NCBI GenBank assembly: GCA_002842345.1
Contig: PHCU01000024.1
Span: 1 to 51,863, forward strand
Reading direction: 5' to 3'
Length of the DNA: 51,863 nucleotides
Source of the DNA: Betaproteobacteria bacterium HGW-Betaproteobacteria-12
GTDB lineage: Bacteria > Pseudomonadota > Gammaproteobacteria > Burkholderiales > Rhodocyclaceae
In this document: in pieces, positions 1 through 9,287 of the stretch
Layout: every line of letters begins with the position of its first letter
How positions within the stretch are numbered: the stretch's first letter is position 1
The notes under the pieces: generated by a model
What the model was told of the DNA's origin: nothing
The model's input: the letters and a program-made list of their open reading frames with translations, nothing else
Database searches by the model: none
Position numbers and translations under genes: made by a program

Positions 1-4
1 ACAA

Positions 5-1015
5 ATGATTCTGGTCACCGGGGGGGCGGGCTATATCGGCTCGCATACCGTTGTCGAATTACTGGCGGCGGGGCATGAGCTACTGATTCTCGACAACTTT
101 TCCAACAGTTCGCCCAAGGTGCTTGAGCGTATCGAGCGGATCAGCGGCCGGCAGCCCGGTTTCGTCAATGGTGACATCCGCGACCGACAACTGCTGGCCA
201 GCCTGTTTGCCCAATACCCGCTGACCGCTGTCATTCACTTCGCCGGGCTGAAGGCGGTCGGCGAGTCGGTCGAGCAGCCGCTGCGCTATTACGACAACAA
301 TGTCGTCGGTTCGCTGCAGCTGTTCGAGGCCATGGCTACGGCCGGTGTCTTCCGGCTGGTCTTCAGCTCCTCGGCGACAGTCTATGGCGACCCGCATGCG
401 GTACCGATCGACGAGAGCTTCCCCCTCCAGGCAACCAATCCCTACGGCCGCAGCAAGTTGATCATCGAGGACATGTTGCGCGACATTGGCCGGGCCGATC
501 CGCGCTGGCGGGTGGCGCTGCTGCGCTATTTCAATCCGGTCGGCGCCCATGTCAGCGGTCTGATCGGCGAGGATCCGCGCGGCATTCCGAATAACCTGAT
601 GCCCTACGTGGCGCAGGTGGCTGTTGGCCGGCGCCAGGAACTCAGCATCTTCGGTGGTGACTATCCGACGCCCGACGGTACCGGGGTGCGCGATTACATC
701 CATGTCGTCGATCTGGCGCGTGGCCACCTGGCCGCCCTCGGGAAACTCGATCAACTCGCTGGCGTCGTTCCGGTCAATCTGGGTACCGGTCAGGGCTACA
801 GCGTGCTCGACGTGGTGGCTGCCTTCGAAAAGGCCAGTGGCCAACCGGTGCCGTATCGCATCGTCGACCGGCGACCGGGTGATGTCGCCGCCTGCTATGC
901 CGATCCCCGGCGCGCCCGCGAACTGCTCGGCTGGACGGCCGAGCGCGACATCGCCGCGATGTGTGCCGATGCCTGGAGCTGGCAATCGGCCAATCCGCTC
1001 GGTTTCGATAGCTGA
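5..1015 (+). CDS. galE: UDP-glucose 4-epimerase
   Basis: This 336-aa protein interconverts UDP-glucose and UDP-galactose (or the HexNAc forms) in the cytoplasm and so supplies nucleotide sugars for the polysaccharide genes. The N-terminus carries the NAD-binding TGGAGYIG motif of the extended SDR fold. The active-site pair is visible: a serine run near residue 124 followed by NPYGRSK with Tyr147 and the Lys four residues later. The length matches the usual ~338 aa, so the gene looks complete, although only four bases lie upstream of the ATG and its promoter is outside the window. The next gene starts 14 bases after its stop, so the two are probably co-transcribed. The epimerase fold is clear; whether glucose or HexNAc is preferred cannot be read from the sequence. 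Confidence 0.95.
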   Translation: MILVTGGAGYIGSHTVVELLAAGHELLILDNFSNSSPKVLERIERISGRQPGFVNGDIRDRQLLASLFAQYPLTAVIHFAGLKAVGESVEQPLRYYDNNVVGSLQLFEAMATAGVFRLVFSSSATVYGDPHAVPIDESFPLQATNPYGRSKLIIEDMLRDIGRADPRWRVALLRYFNPVGAHVSGLIGEDPRGIPNNLMPYVAQVAVGRRQELSIFGGDYPTPDGTGVRDYIHVVDLARGHLAALGKLDQLAGVVPVNLGTGQGYSVLDVVAAFEKASGQPVPYRIVDRRPGDVAACYADPRRARELLGWTAERDIAAMCADAWSWQSANPLGFDS

Positions 1016-1029
1016 CCGGGAGGGCGTGC

Positions 1030-2823
1030 ATGTTGCCCGGCCCTTTGCCGCCTTCGGTTGCCGGCGACAAGCTGCTTGAGGTCCTGCGGGCCAGCCGGGT
1101 GTTTGGCGGGCTGGATGAGTGCATCCTGACTGATCTGGCGGCGATGCTCGAGCCGCGCCTGGTGCCGGGTGGACAAACTGTCCTGGGCGAAGGCGAGGCA
1201 GCGGAAAGCCTGCTGGTTGTCGTCAGCGGTCGGCTGCGCGTTTCACGGCGCAACGCGGATGGCTCGCTGAAGCTCTACAACGAAATCTGTCCGGGCGAGA
1301 CCGTCGGCGAAACCGGGATGATCCTTGGCGAAGTGCGTTTTGCCGATGTTACGGCGCTGCGCGATTCGACCGTTGCCGAGTTGCGCCGCGAATCCTTCGA
1401 GATTCTATTGCGGCGCCATCCGGTAGAGCTCAACCGCGTCTTCGCCCAGGCCGTTTATCAGAAGCTGCGCCATGTGCCGCAGGTGGCGGAACAGGCCAGG
1501 GCGCACACGATAGTCGTCATTGCCCTGCGCGATGCCCGGCTCGGCCGGCGAATCGCCCGCGGGCTGGCCGAGGCGCTGGGTACTTATGGTCGGGCCGGCG
1601 AGTTTGCCGGCAGCGAGGTCGATGGCCTGCAGCTCGACCAGTTCGAGCAGCAATTCGAGTTCCTCGTTCTGGTCGCCGATGTCGATGATCCGCAGCGCAT
1701 CCATCGCCTGTTTCGCCAAGCCGACCAGGTGGTGTTTGTCGCCGACGTGGCTGAGCCGCCGGAACTTTCGGCCATCGAGGCGGAACTCGTCGGCGATCCC
1801 GGTTTCGTCATGAAGCGCAAGCATCTCGCCCTGGTGCATCCGGCCGATGTCGCCTGGCCGGGTGACATGCGTGCCTGGCAGCAGGGGCGCGACCTCGAGC
1901 GGGTCTATCCGCTACGCAGCGGTCGGCAGCGGGACATCGCCCGGCTGGCGCGTTTTCTCGGCAGTCGGGCGGTCGGCGTCGTGCTTGGCGGCGGTGGCGC
2001 CCGCGGATTTTCGCATCTGGGTGTGCTGCGGGCGCTGGAGGAAAACGGCATTCCGGTCGACCTGATCGGCGGCAACAGCATGGGCGCCCTGATCGGCGCC
2101 CAGTACGCCTGCGGCGTACCGCTCGACGAGATCAGCGAGCGGACGCAGCGTTTCGCACTGGGTGGCGAGCGGCCGACGCTGCCGCTGATTTCACTGCTCT
2201 CCGGCAAGCGCCTGGAGCGCGATCTCCGGCGCATGTTTGGCGACATTCATATCGAGCAATTGTGGCGGCCATTCTTTGCCGCCGCCTGCAACCTGAGTCA
2301 GGCCTGTACCACGGTGCAGGACAGCGGCCCACTGTGGCGCGCCGTGCTGGCCAGCAATTCGCCCGCCGGTTTGCTGCCGCCGGTGCTCTGGAAGGGCGAT
2401 CTGCTGGTGGACGGGGCGATCCTCGACAACGTTCCGGTCGCCGCCATGCGGGGCCGGCTCGGTACGCCGCTGGAGCGCCGCCGCGGCAATGGCACCATCA
2501 TCGCCGTCGACGTCGATCTGCGCGAGAAGCTGTGCGTCGATCCGGCGATGGCCCGTTTGTCTGCCTGGCGCAGCCTGAAGGGGTACCTGGGCGGGCAGGG
2601 CGGTGGTACGCCATCGATCGCCGCCATTCTCTATCGTGCTGGCCACATCGGCGGTATGCACGAACGCCGCCGGACGATGGCCCTGGCCGACTACTGCCTG
2701 GAGCCGCCGGTCGGCGACTATCCGCTGATGGCCTACCGGCGGGCTGGCGAAATTGCTGCCGCCGGCTATCGTCATGCCATGGAACAGATCGCCCTATGGA
2801 ATTATCCGTTCCACCGTCCGTGA
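1030..2823 (+). CDS. Cyclic-nucleotide-binding patatin-like phospholipase (NTE type)
   Basis: This 597-aa protein has two recognisable parts. Residues ~20-150 form a cNMP/Crp-like sensor domain (VVVSGRLRV and GETVGETGMI are the typical beta-roll segments). Residues ~315-520 form a patatin hydrolase with the oxyanion-hole motif GGGGARGF (~319), the nucleophile elbow GNSMG (~348) and the catalytic Asp of VDGAILDN (~460). This is the layout of bacterial neuropathy-target-esterase relatives, which cleave phospholipids or lysophospholipids at the membrane. The start is supported by a GGGAGG ribosome site a few bases upstream. The 3' end overlaps the NRPS start by 28 bases, so translation of the two is probably coupled. 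I infer that it could release fatty acids or remodel lipids for the pathway; whether the sensor domain binds a nucleotide is not shown. Confidence 0.9.
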   Translation: MLPGPLPPSVAGDKLLEVLRASRVFGGLDECILTDLAAMLEPRLVPGGQTVLGEGEAAESLLVVVSGRLRVSRRNADGSLKLYNEICPGETVGETGMILGEVRFADVTALRDSTVAELRRESFEILLRRHPVELNRVFAQAVYQKLRHVPQVAEQARAHTIVVIALRDARLGRRIARGLAEALGTYGRAGEFAGSEVDGLQLDQFEQQFEFLVLVADVDDPQRIHRLFRQADQVVFVADVAEPPELSAIEAELVGDPGFVMKRKHLALVHPADVAWPGDMRAWQQGRDLERVYPLRSGRQRDIARLARFLGSRAVGVVLGGGGARGFSHLGVLRALEENGIPVDLIGGNSMGALIGAQYACGVPLDEISERTQRFALGGERPTLPLISLLSGKRLERDLRRMFGDIHIEQLWRPFFAAACNLSQACTTVQDSGPLWRAVLASNSPAGLLPPVLWKGDLLVDGAILDNVPVAAMRGRLGTPLERRRGNGTIIAVDVDLREKLCVDPAMARLSAWRSLKGYLGGQGGGTPSIAAILYRAGHIGGMHERRRTMALADYCLEPPVGDYPLMAYRRAGEIAAAGYRHAMEQIALWNYPFHRP

Positions 2824-5800
2824 GCACGGCCGTGCTGCCGCTGTCGCTGAGCCAGCAAGAGGTCTGGATGGATCAGCGTGCCTGGCCGGGCAGCACGCAT
2901 CTGAACATCGGCGGGGCCGGCTTCATCGATGGCCCCTTCGACCTTGAGCGCTTCCGCCAGGCGCTGGCGCTGCTCGTCGCCGAAAGCCAGGCATTGCGCC
3001 TGGTACCCTTGGCCGAAGGCGGTCAGCGGCTGCTGGCCAGTTGGCTGCCGGAACTGGAAATGGTCGATGTTTCGGCCGCCGACGACCCGCGGGCCGCCAT
3101 GCATGCCTGGTGGCAGAGCCGGATCGTCGAGCCTTTCCCCTTCGACGGTCGGCCGCCCTGGCGTTTTGCGCTATTACGATACAGCGACACCTTGCATGGC
3201 CTGAGCATCCAGTTCCATCATCTGGTGATGGACGGCTGGGGTACCTCGCGGGTCATGCAGCGCTGGGCCGAGCTGTACAACGCCCTGACGGATCGCTGCC
3301 CGGTGGTGGCAACGAACGGTCCCGACTATCTGGCCTTCATCACCGAATCTCTGGAGTACCGAGACTCGGCAGCCTTCGCTCGGGATGCGGCGTTCTGGAC
3401 GGAGCAATTGCCGCAGCTGCCGCCGCCCCTGTTCGAGCGGCGCCATGGCGTCGCAGCCGGCGGTATCCTGCCGCCCGCCCATTTGCACAGCACCCCGTGG
3501 CCGCGTGCCGACTACGGACGCTTGCAGCAAGCCGCCGCGCGCTCCGGAACGAATGTCTTCGCGCTGCTGATCGCCGTTTTCGCCGCTTACCTGGCCCGCG
3601 CCTGCAGCCGGCACCAGGTGGTCATCGGGCTGCCCAGCCTGAATCGTGGCGGCAAACGCTACCGTGATACCCTGGGTATGTTCGTTGGTGTCTTTCCGCT
3701 GGTTGTCACCGTCGAACCGGGACAAAGCTTCGCGCAACTGCTGGCGGCCGTCACCGCCGATCTCAAGCAGGCGGTCCGCCATCAGCGCTATCCCCTCAGC
3801 GAACTGGCGCGCCGCCTGGAATTGATCCGTCATCGCCGCGACAGCCTCTTCGACGTGCTGTTCTCCTTCGAGCGCCAGGATTACGACCTGCATTTCGGTG
3901 CCGGCCGGAGTTTCGGTGCCCGGCAGACCTTCTCCGGCCTGGCGCGCTATCCGCTCGGCATCACGCTGTGCGAATTCCAGGCCGGCCAGGACGTGGAGCT
4001 CAATCTGGAGGCTTCGCCGGCCTTCTTCCGCGCCCCGGAATTGGCCTGGCTCGGCCGCCGCCTGATCAGCCTGGCTGTCGCCATGGGCGAGGCCCCGGCG
4101 CAGGCGATCGAGGAGTTCCCGCTGTGTTCGCCCGATGAACTGGCCGCGTTGGAACGACTAGCTGGTACTGCGCTGCCGGCAGCAGCGGCCTCGGCCACCT
4201 ATGTCGGCCAGTTCCGCCGCCAGGCGGCGGCGACGCCGGCTGCGACGGCACTGGTCTGGGACGGCGGGGCGCTCGACTACGCCGGCCTCGATGCCTGGTC
4301 CGACAGCCTCGCCGGGCAGTTGCGCCAACTGGGCGCGGCGCGTGACACGGTCGTCGCCATCGCCATCGAGCGGTCGCCGGCCATGGTCGCCGCCCTGCTG
4401 GCCATCGGCAAGGCGGGCGCGGCTTTCCTGCCGCTCGATCCGGATGCGCCGCTGGCCCGCCTGGAAAGCATCCTCGAGGATGCCGCAGCGATTGCCTTGG
4501 TGATCCAGCTGGCATCGGCCGGGCGTTACGCCAGTCTGCCGATTCGCTGTTTCGCTGTGCCGCCGGCCGATGCCATCCCCGGCGAAAGCAGCCCCTTGCC
4601 GCTGCCGGCCGGGGATGATCTCGCTTATGTCTTGTATACGTCGGGTTCCACCGGGCGGCCGAAGGGGGTGATGGTCGGGCATCGGGCGCTTGCCGCCCGT
4701 CTGGCGGCCATCGCGGCGCTGTTCGAGGTGCAGCCCACCGACCGCAGCGGCCAGGCCACCCAGTTGGCCTTCGATCCGGCCCTGATCGAGTTGCTGGTGC
4801 CGCTGACCCATGGCGCCAGCGTCGCCCTGGCGCCGCCCGGACGGCTGGCGCCAGGCGCCCTTGGCCCGTTTGCGCTGCGCCACCAGGTGACGATGATGGC
4901 CCTGGTGCCGTCGACCCTGCTCGGTCTGCTCGATTCCTTGCCACGCCAGCAGGCAACGGCGCTGCGCATCGCCTGCTGCGGCGGGGAGGTGCTGGCGCCG
5001 GAGTTGGTCCGGCGCTTCCACGAGCAGACGGCAGCCCGCCTGCTCAACGTCTATGGGCCAACCGAAGCCATCATTTTTGCCACCGCCTGGGTCTGCCCGC
5101 CGCGCCTTGCCGACAGCGCGCTACCGATCGGCTATGCCATCGGCGGCACGCGCATCCGCATTCTCGACGAACGGGGCCGGCCGCTGCCCTTCGGTCTGGC
5201 CGGTGAGATCTGTATCGGTGGCGCCGCGCTGGCGGAGGGCTACCTGAACCGCTCCACGGCGACGCAGCAAGCCTTCATCGCCGATCCGCTGCTCGCCGGC
5301 GAACGGCTCTATCGCAGCGGCGATATCGGCTGGCTGGCAACGGATGGTCTGCTGCATTTCGTCGGTCGCCGCGACCGACAGGTCAAGCTGCGCGGCTATC
5401 GCGTCGAACTCGGCGAGATCGAGACCCTGCTGCTCGCCGGCGAGGGCGTGCGCCAGGCTGCCGTCAAGCTGGTCAACGGCAGCGGCCGGCCGGCGCTTCA
5501 TGCCTGGGTAGCCGGCCCGCCACCGCTCGCCATCGATCGCCTGCGCCGCCATTTGGCGGCGCGCCTGCCGGACTACATGCTGCCGGCGGGCTTTTCCTGC
5601 CTGCCAGAGTTGCCGCTCGGAGCCACCGGCAAGATTGCCTATGATCTGCTGCCCGAGCCGGCGCCAGCCGCCGGCGAGATCGCCAGCCGGCCACCGTCCG
5701 GCCACCTGGAGCGCTCGTTGCTCGCCTTGTGGCGGCTGGCACTGAAGAACGAAAAGCTCGGGGTGACCGACAATTTCTTCGCTGTCGGCGGCGATTCGCT

Positions 5801-6641
5801 GGCCGCCGTCGATATCCTGGCCGGAATCGAAACCCTGCTCGGGCGGGCGGTGCCGTTGTTCCAGCTGACCGAGCATCCGACTGTCGAGCAGCTGGCCACC
5901 GTGCTCGCCGGCGGCGAACGCGCCGGCGGCAAGGAGGTCGTCCTGTCGCTGAGCCGGCAACAGGGGCGGCTACCGCTGTATCTGGCAGCTTCCGGCCATG
6001 GCGACCTGATCCGCTTCCGGCAACTTGCCGATGCCCTGGGCGACAGTTGCGAAGTGTTCATGCTGCAACCGCCGACGGGCAGCGCCGTTACCCGCATCGA
6101 CGACCTGGCCGCCGAATATGCCCGACATATCGTCGACATCGGCCGGCCAGGCTTGCTGGCGGGTTTTTCCGTCGGTGGCATCACGGCGCTGGAAACGGTA
6201 CGCCAGTTGCGCGCCGCTGGCTTCCCCGTGCCCCAGCTATGCCTGATCGATGCCGTCTATCCAGGCAGTATGCTGCGTAGCGCGGTGTTCTGGCGGGTTC
6301 TCGGCTGGGCGGCCCGCCACCTGCATGCCCAGGAGTTGAGCCTGAACGGTCGCCATCTCGGCGCACTGTTCAGCGATCAGGGGCTGTTGGCCCAGATCCG
6401 GGCCATCGCCAGCTATCAGCCCGAGCCGTGGGTGGGGGACGTCAGCCTGATCAAGTCCTCCGGGCTGCTGCGTTGGGACCGTTGGGCCTTCAAACCCTGG
6501 CGCAAACTGATGGGGCCGGCGCTGCAGGAATACGCGGTGCCCGGGCTACATGGTTCGGTTTTCGAAGCTGCCAATATCGGCGAACTGGCACAGGCGCTGC
6601 GCAGCTGCCTCGGTGCTTGTTCCCCGGAGGGCGCTTCGTGA
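2796..6641 (+). CDS. Single-module non-ribosomal peptide synthetase (C-A-PCP-TE)
   Basis: The open frame runs upstream inside the patatin gene, but homology begins at the ATG at 2796, giving 1281 aa. The domains in order are condensation (~1-430, HHLVMDG near 141), adenylation (~465-960, YTSGSTGRPKG near 613), carrier protein (GGDSL, phosphopantetheine serine near 1001) and thioesterase (GFSVGG, nucleophile serine near 1125). With a condensation domain first and a thioesterase last, the enzyme could acylate one amino acid and release it alone; this is inference. The adenylation pocket keeps the Asp that binds the alpha-amino group (FDPALIEL). My hand-read ten-residue code, roughly D-P-I-A-A-C-V-I-F-K, matches none I know, so the substrate is unknown. 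It sits between a phospholipase and a VTT protein with both ends overlapping, which points to a lipid-linked product. Confidence 0.93.
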   Translation: MELSVPPSVSTAVLPLSLSQQEVWMDQRAWPGSTHLNIGGAGFIDGPFDLERFRQALALLVAESQALRLVPLAEGGQRLLASWLPELEMVDVSAADDPRAAMHAWWQSRIVEPFPFDGRPPWRFALLRYSDTLHGLSIQFHHLVMDGWGTSRVMQRWAELYNALTDRCPVVATNGPDYLAFITESLEYRDSAAFARDAAFWTEQLPQLPPPLFERRHGVAAGGILPPAHLHSTPWPRADYGRLQQAAARSGTNVFALLIAVFAAYLARACSRHQVVIGLPSLNRGGKRYRDTLGMFVGVFPLVVTVEPGQSFAQLLAAVTADLKQAVRHQRYPLSELARRLELIRHRRDSLFDVLFSFERQDYDLHFGAGRSFGARQTFSGLARYPLGITLCEFQAGQDVELNLEASPAFFRAPELAWLGRRLISLAVAMGEAPAQAIEEFPLCSPDELAALERLAGTALPAAAASATYVGQFRRQAAATPAATALVWDGGALDYAGLDAWSDSLAGQLRQLGAARDTVVAIAIERSPAMVAALLAIGKAGAAFLPLDPDAPLARLESILEDAAAIALVIQLASAGRYASLPIRCFAVPPADAIPGESSPLPLPAGDDLAYVLYTSGSTGRPKGVMVGHRALAARLAAIAALFEVQPTDRSGQATQLAFDPALIELLVPLTHGASVALAPPGRLAPGALGPFALRHQVTMMALVPSTLLGLLDSLPRQQATALRIACCGGEVLAPELVRRFHEQTAARLLNVYGPTEAIIFATAWVCPPRLADSALPIGYAIGGTRIRILDERGRPLPFGLAGEICIGGAALAEGYLNRSTATQQAFIADPLLAGERLYRSGDIGWLATDGLLHFVGRRDRQVKLRGYRVELGEIETLLLAGEGVRQAAVKLVNGSGRPALHAWVAGPPPLAIDRLRRHLAARLPDYMLPAGFSCLPELPLGATGKIAYDLLPEPAPAAGEIASRPPSGHLERSLLALWRLALKNEKLGVTDNFFAVGGDSLAAVDILAGIETLLGRAVPLFQLTEHPTVEQLATVLAGGERAGGKEVVLSLSRQQGRLPLYLAASGHGDLIRFRQLADALGDSCEVFMLQPPTGSAVTRIDDLAAEYARHIVDIGRPGLLAGFSVGGITALETVRQLRAAGFPVPQLCLIDAVYPGSMLRSAVFWRVLGWAARHLHAQELSLNGRHLGALFSDQGLLAQIRAIASYQPEPWVGDVSLIKSSGLLRWDRWAFKPWRKLMGPALQEYAVPGLHGSVFEAANIGELAQALRSCLGACSPEGAS

Positions 6642-7228
6642 CGGCAGGGGAGGTCAGCGCGCTGCGTCGGCGCGCCCTGATTCTCGTTCTGCTGCTGATT
6701 GGCCTGGGCGGGCTCGCCGTGTTCTGGAAAATCCATGCTCCGTCCGATGTCGCGGGTTTCACTGCCCTGTTGTCGGAGCTGCGCCTGAGTGCCGGCGAAC
6801 TGCCGGTCTGGGCGGCCGTCGGCTGCATCCTGCTGGCCAGCGTCGCGGCGGTTCCACTGGGCGCCATCATTGTCGTCAGCGCGCTACTTTTCGGCCCCTG
6901 GCTGGCGACTGCCTATATCCTGACCGGCGCAACGCTGGGCGGGGCGATTAGCTATGCCATCGGCGACTATCTCGGCCATCGCGGCCTTGAGCGTTTCGCC
7001 GGCGAGCGCATCAATCGCGTCAGCCGTCGCCTGGCCGAGCGCGGTGTACTGTCGGTTGTCATCATCCGCCTGCTGCCCATCGCGCCTTTCGCCATCGTTA
7101 ACATGATCGCCGGCGCCTCGCATCTGCGGGGCCGTGATTTCATTCTGGGTACGCTGCTTGGGATGCTTCCGGGCACGCTGGTCATCAGCTTCTTGATCAC
7201 CCGAATGCATTATTGGCTGCTTGGCTGA
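6638..7228 (+). CDS. VTT/TVP38-type (DedA-like) membrane protein
   Basis: This 196-aa protein is probably integral to the inner membrane. The GTG start overlaps the NRPS stop and is preceded by CCGGAGGG at the right spacing; upstream in-frame starts would lie inside the NRPS gene. There is an N-terminal membrane segment, then several hydrophobic stretches, and the family motif RLLPIAPFAIVNMIAGAS near residues 145-165. VTT/SNARE-associated proteins of this family have been linked to lipid scrambling or undecaprenyl-phosphate and phospholipid translocation. In this operon it could move the NRPS or phospholipase product across the membrane, which is inference. It is the last gene of the galE block, and the next gene converges on it 30 bases further on. 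I see no obvious terminator in that gap. Confidence 0.88.
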   Translation: MTAGEVSALRRRALILVLLLIGLGGLAVFWKIHAPSDVAGFTALLSELRLSAGELPVWAAVGCILLASVAAVPLGAIIVVSALLFGPWLATAYILTGATLGGAISYAIGDYLGHRGLERFAGERINRVSRRLAERGVLSVVIIRLLPIAPFAIVNMIAGASHLRGRDFILGTLLGMLPGTLVISFLITRMHYWLLG

Positions 7229-7258
7229 GCAATTGGCTGCTATCAACACCCACGCCGA

Positions 7259-8383
7259 TTATTTGTTATCGATCGGGCGTGCTTCGGTGGGGGTAAAGTA
7301 CTCTTCCCTGATGCGTTTTATGCCTTTTCTGATCAGGTGAGGAAGTAGGAGCTTTAGCGGCATGCGAAGGGCATGTCCTCTAAGATAAAGCAACGAACGC
7401 GCTAATGGCGTCAGTGCATCATTGCACGAGGGATGGTCTGGTAAGAGACCTCTTAGAAACAGTTGGTCGTCGATCAGTGTGCTGAATCGACTATGGCCAT
7501 TCCGGTATATCCGATCAAGTTCTGCAGGGGGCACCGGATAACCCAGAACCAAGTGGACGTAACGCAGTGCGAGACCAAGCGGAGAGACAAGATCCAGTTC
7601 ATTGGCGCGTTGGATCAATGACGGCCAGTCACCATCATCCTGTATCGATTCGGAGAGCAAATCGGCGATGTCGAACAGGTCTCTGAGTCCATGGTCAAAC
7701 TCCCCGTCATGGAAGAGATGTACCGCGCTATGAAGAATCCTGTCGAAGGGGGCAAGTACGTAGGCCCCGGGGAATTCCGGACAGGGTACAGCTGAAGTGA
7801 AGAGCTGGGCCGGATCCAGGCGAAGGCCAGCGGTTAGCGGAACAATCGTGTGGTGAAGGTCGATGACGCTATGCCGACTTATGTGCCGCAACGGTGGAAT
7901 TTCATGCATCCAGCGCCGGTAATACTCATCGTCATAGGCATCGTGCGGTGTACTTGCCCAACCATGCATCATGAGAAGTGTTTCCGCTTCCGAGATGCGT
8001 TCGCGCGGTACCAGCAAATCGATGTCATTGAACAGGCGGCATTGCGCAGGCTTTAGATCTGCAGCTTCGTATGCGGCGCCTTTAAGGAAGATCGGTGTGA
8101 TGCCGCTACCCTCAAAGGCGTCGAGCAGATGATTGATCTCATTTACCGTTGCCTGCCGGAGATGACGTTGCTCCTCGATCGCCGCGTTCAGATGCCGAGT
8201 CACAGCTGCTGGGATACGTTGTAGATGCTCGTCATTCCACAACCCAACCGCTAGGCGGGGAAGCAGTCGCGCACTTCTCGCTTGCCGAATGCAGGTTTCC
8301 CAGTCGATCTCTGAAAAATCGTCCGTATACCTTGCAGTGAGCAGGGTGGGAATCAGCAGACTTTGATTATTCGGCGCGCGCAT
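7259..8383 (-). CDS. Nucleotidyltransferase-family protein of the HPr-rel-A module
   Basis: The protein is about 374 aa. It contains GSGITPIFLKGAAYEA followed by LFNDIDLLVP, the DxD-type signature of the PF14907 nucleotidyltransferase family, near residues 100-135. The remainder is helical, with conserved HHTIVPL and HSAVHLFHDGEF segments. The ATG at 8383 gives the N-terminus I expect for the family; an in-frame ATG at 8416 would add 11 residues. Either start overlaps the kinase gene, so the two are translationally coupled. Related proteins occur next to HprK-like kinases and PqqD-like proteins in exosortase genomes and in some lasso-peptide clusters (PadeN type). The reaction is not established. 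Base composition is lower in GC than in the neighbouring NRPS and protease genes. Confidence 0.85.
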   Translation of the reverse strand: MRAPNNQSLLIPTLLTARYTDDFSEIDWETCIRQARSARLLPRLAVGLWNDEHLQRIPAAVTRHLNAAIEEQRHLRQATVNEINHLLDAFEGSGITPIFLKGAAYEAADLKPAQCRLFNDIDLLVPRERISEAETLLMMHGWASTPHDAYDDEYYRRWMHEIPPLRHISRHSVIDLHHTIVPLTAGLRLDPAQLFTSAVPCPEFPGAYVLAPFDRILHSAVHLFHDGEFDHGLRDLFDIADLLSESIQDDGDWPSLIQRANELDLVSPLGLALRYVHLVLGYPVPPAELDRIYRNGHSRFSTLIDDQLFLRGLLPDHPSCNDALTPLARSLLYLRGHALRMPLKLLLPHLIRKGIKRIREEYFTPTEARPIDNK

Positions 8384-9287
8384 CGTCAAGCATGCCGTCA
8401 ATGCGGCGAATGACATCTTCTAGATCACTGTAGCGAGCGGTGAAACTGTCGGCACGGTTCATCGTTGCGGCGATGGTTTCGAAGCCTCGTTCGCGCAGGA
8501 TGCTGTAGTTGAAGGCATTGTCAATCAGCCGCATGAAGGTGTCCGCTTTTCCAAGGGGCTCCAACTGGGTTGCGGAGTCGGCGGTATAGCATGGAAAGAT
8601 GATCCAGCGCGGCAGGACTGGTTCATCCGTGCGTGCCACGCTGTCTGTCGTTGGTTTCATATGCGCGACCGAGCCCTTGGCGGTATCGTGAATGGGGTCG
8701 GTAATCATCGCGTTTGGCGCGAACTGGCGCAGTACATCAATCGAGCGGTTCTTCAGGCTAATCGGGCGGCCGAGCGGATTGATCATGCCTGATGCTGGAT
8801 CAATCAGGATCAGTTCATCTGAAAGCAGGCGCCATCCCCGATTCATCATTGCTGCACATAAGGTGCTTTTGCCTGAGCCTGAAGGGGCGGGAAGAATCAG
8901 CGCCTGGCCGCTACGTTCCAGGACCGCGCCATGAATGATTAGGAAGCTGTGAGCATGCGAGTAGATGCACCAGTTCATTCCCCATTCCAGCAGGGCAAAT
9001 GCCTGTTGCGCGGCGAGCGGTTTGAATGGCACTGAACCATCGAATTCGAAAACGGATTGCGGCCGTATGATCCGACGTAAACCCTTGGCGTAGCGGATCG
9101 CGATATGGAAATCGGCAAATGTGGCGTTGTCGGCTATGGAAAAGTTCTCGTAGAGCCTTTCAATACCGGCAGCAACTGCCTCAAATGGGCTGCGAAGGGA
9201 GAAAACAAAGGGGCCAGTTCTGAGTCGGAGCCCTTCGCCTTTGAGGCGATCGGCGAGCTCGGCACGGGAAAGGGCATTAACTCTCAC
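8367..9287 (-). CDS. HprK-related kinase A
   Basis: This 306-aa P-loop protein is related to HPr serine kinase. The Walker A motif is PAPSGSGKST near residue 137, followed by LLSDELILID as the likely acidic Walker B-like strand and by GRPISLKNRS. The N-terminal ~100 residues are specific to the family (TIGR04352 as I recall it). There is no HPr or PTS gene nearby, so HPr is an unlikely substrate. Relatives in lasso-peptide clusters phosphorylate the precursor peptide, so a peptide or protein target is plausible here. The gene starts in overlap with the stop of the PqqD-like gene and ends inside the start of the nucleotidyltransferase gene. The fold and kinase class are clear; the substrate is inference. 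Confidence 0.88.
   Translation of the reverse strand: MRVNALSRAELADRLKGEGLRLRTGPFVFSLRSPFEAVAAGIERLYENFSIADNATFADFHIAIRYAKGLRRIIRPQSVFEFDGSVPFKPLAAQQAFALLEWGMNWCIYSHAHSFLIIHGAVLERSGQALILPAPSGSGKSTLCAAMMNRGWRLLSDELILIDPASGMINPLGRPISLKNRSIDVLRQFAPNAMITDPIHDTAKGSVAHMKPTTDSVARTDEPVLPRWIIFPCYTADSATQLEPLGKADTFMRLIDNAFNYSILRERGFETIAATMNRADSFTARYSDLEDVIRRIDGMLDDARAE

Noticed and set aside
80-985. Long open frame antisense to galE (301 aa)
   Set aside because: It mirrors a clear galE on the other strand, has no recognisable motif and is a by-product of high GC.
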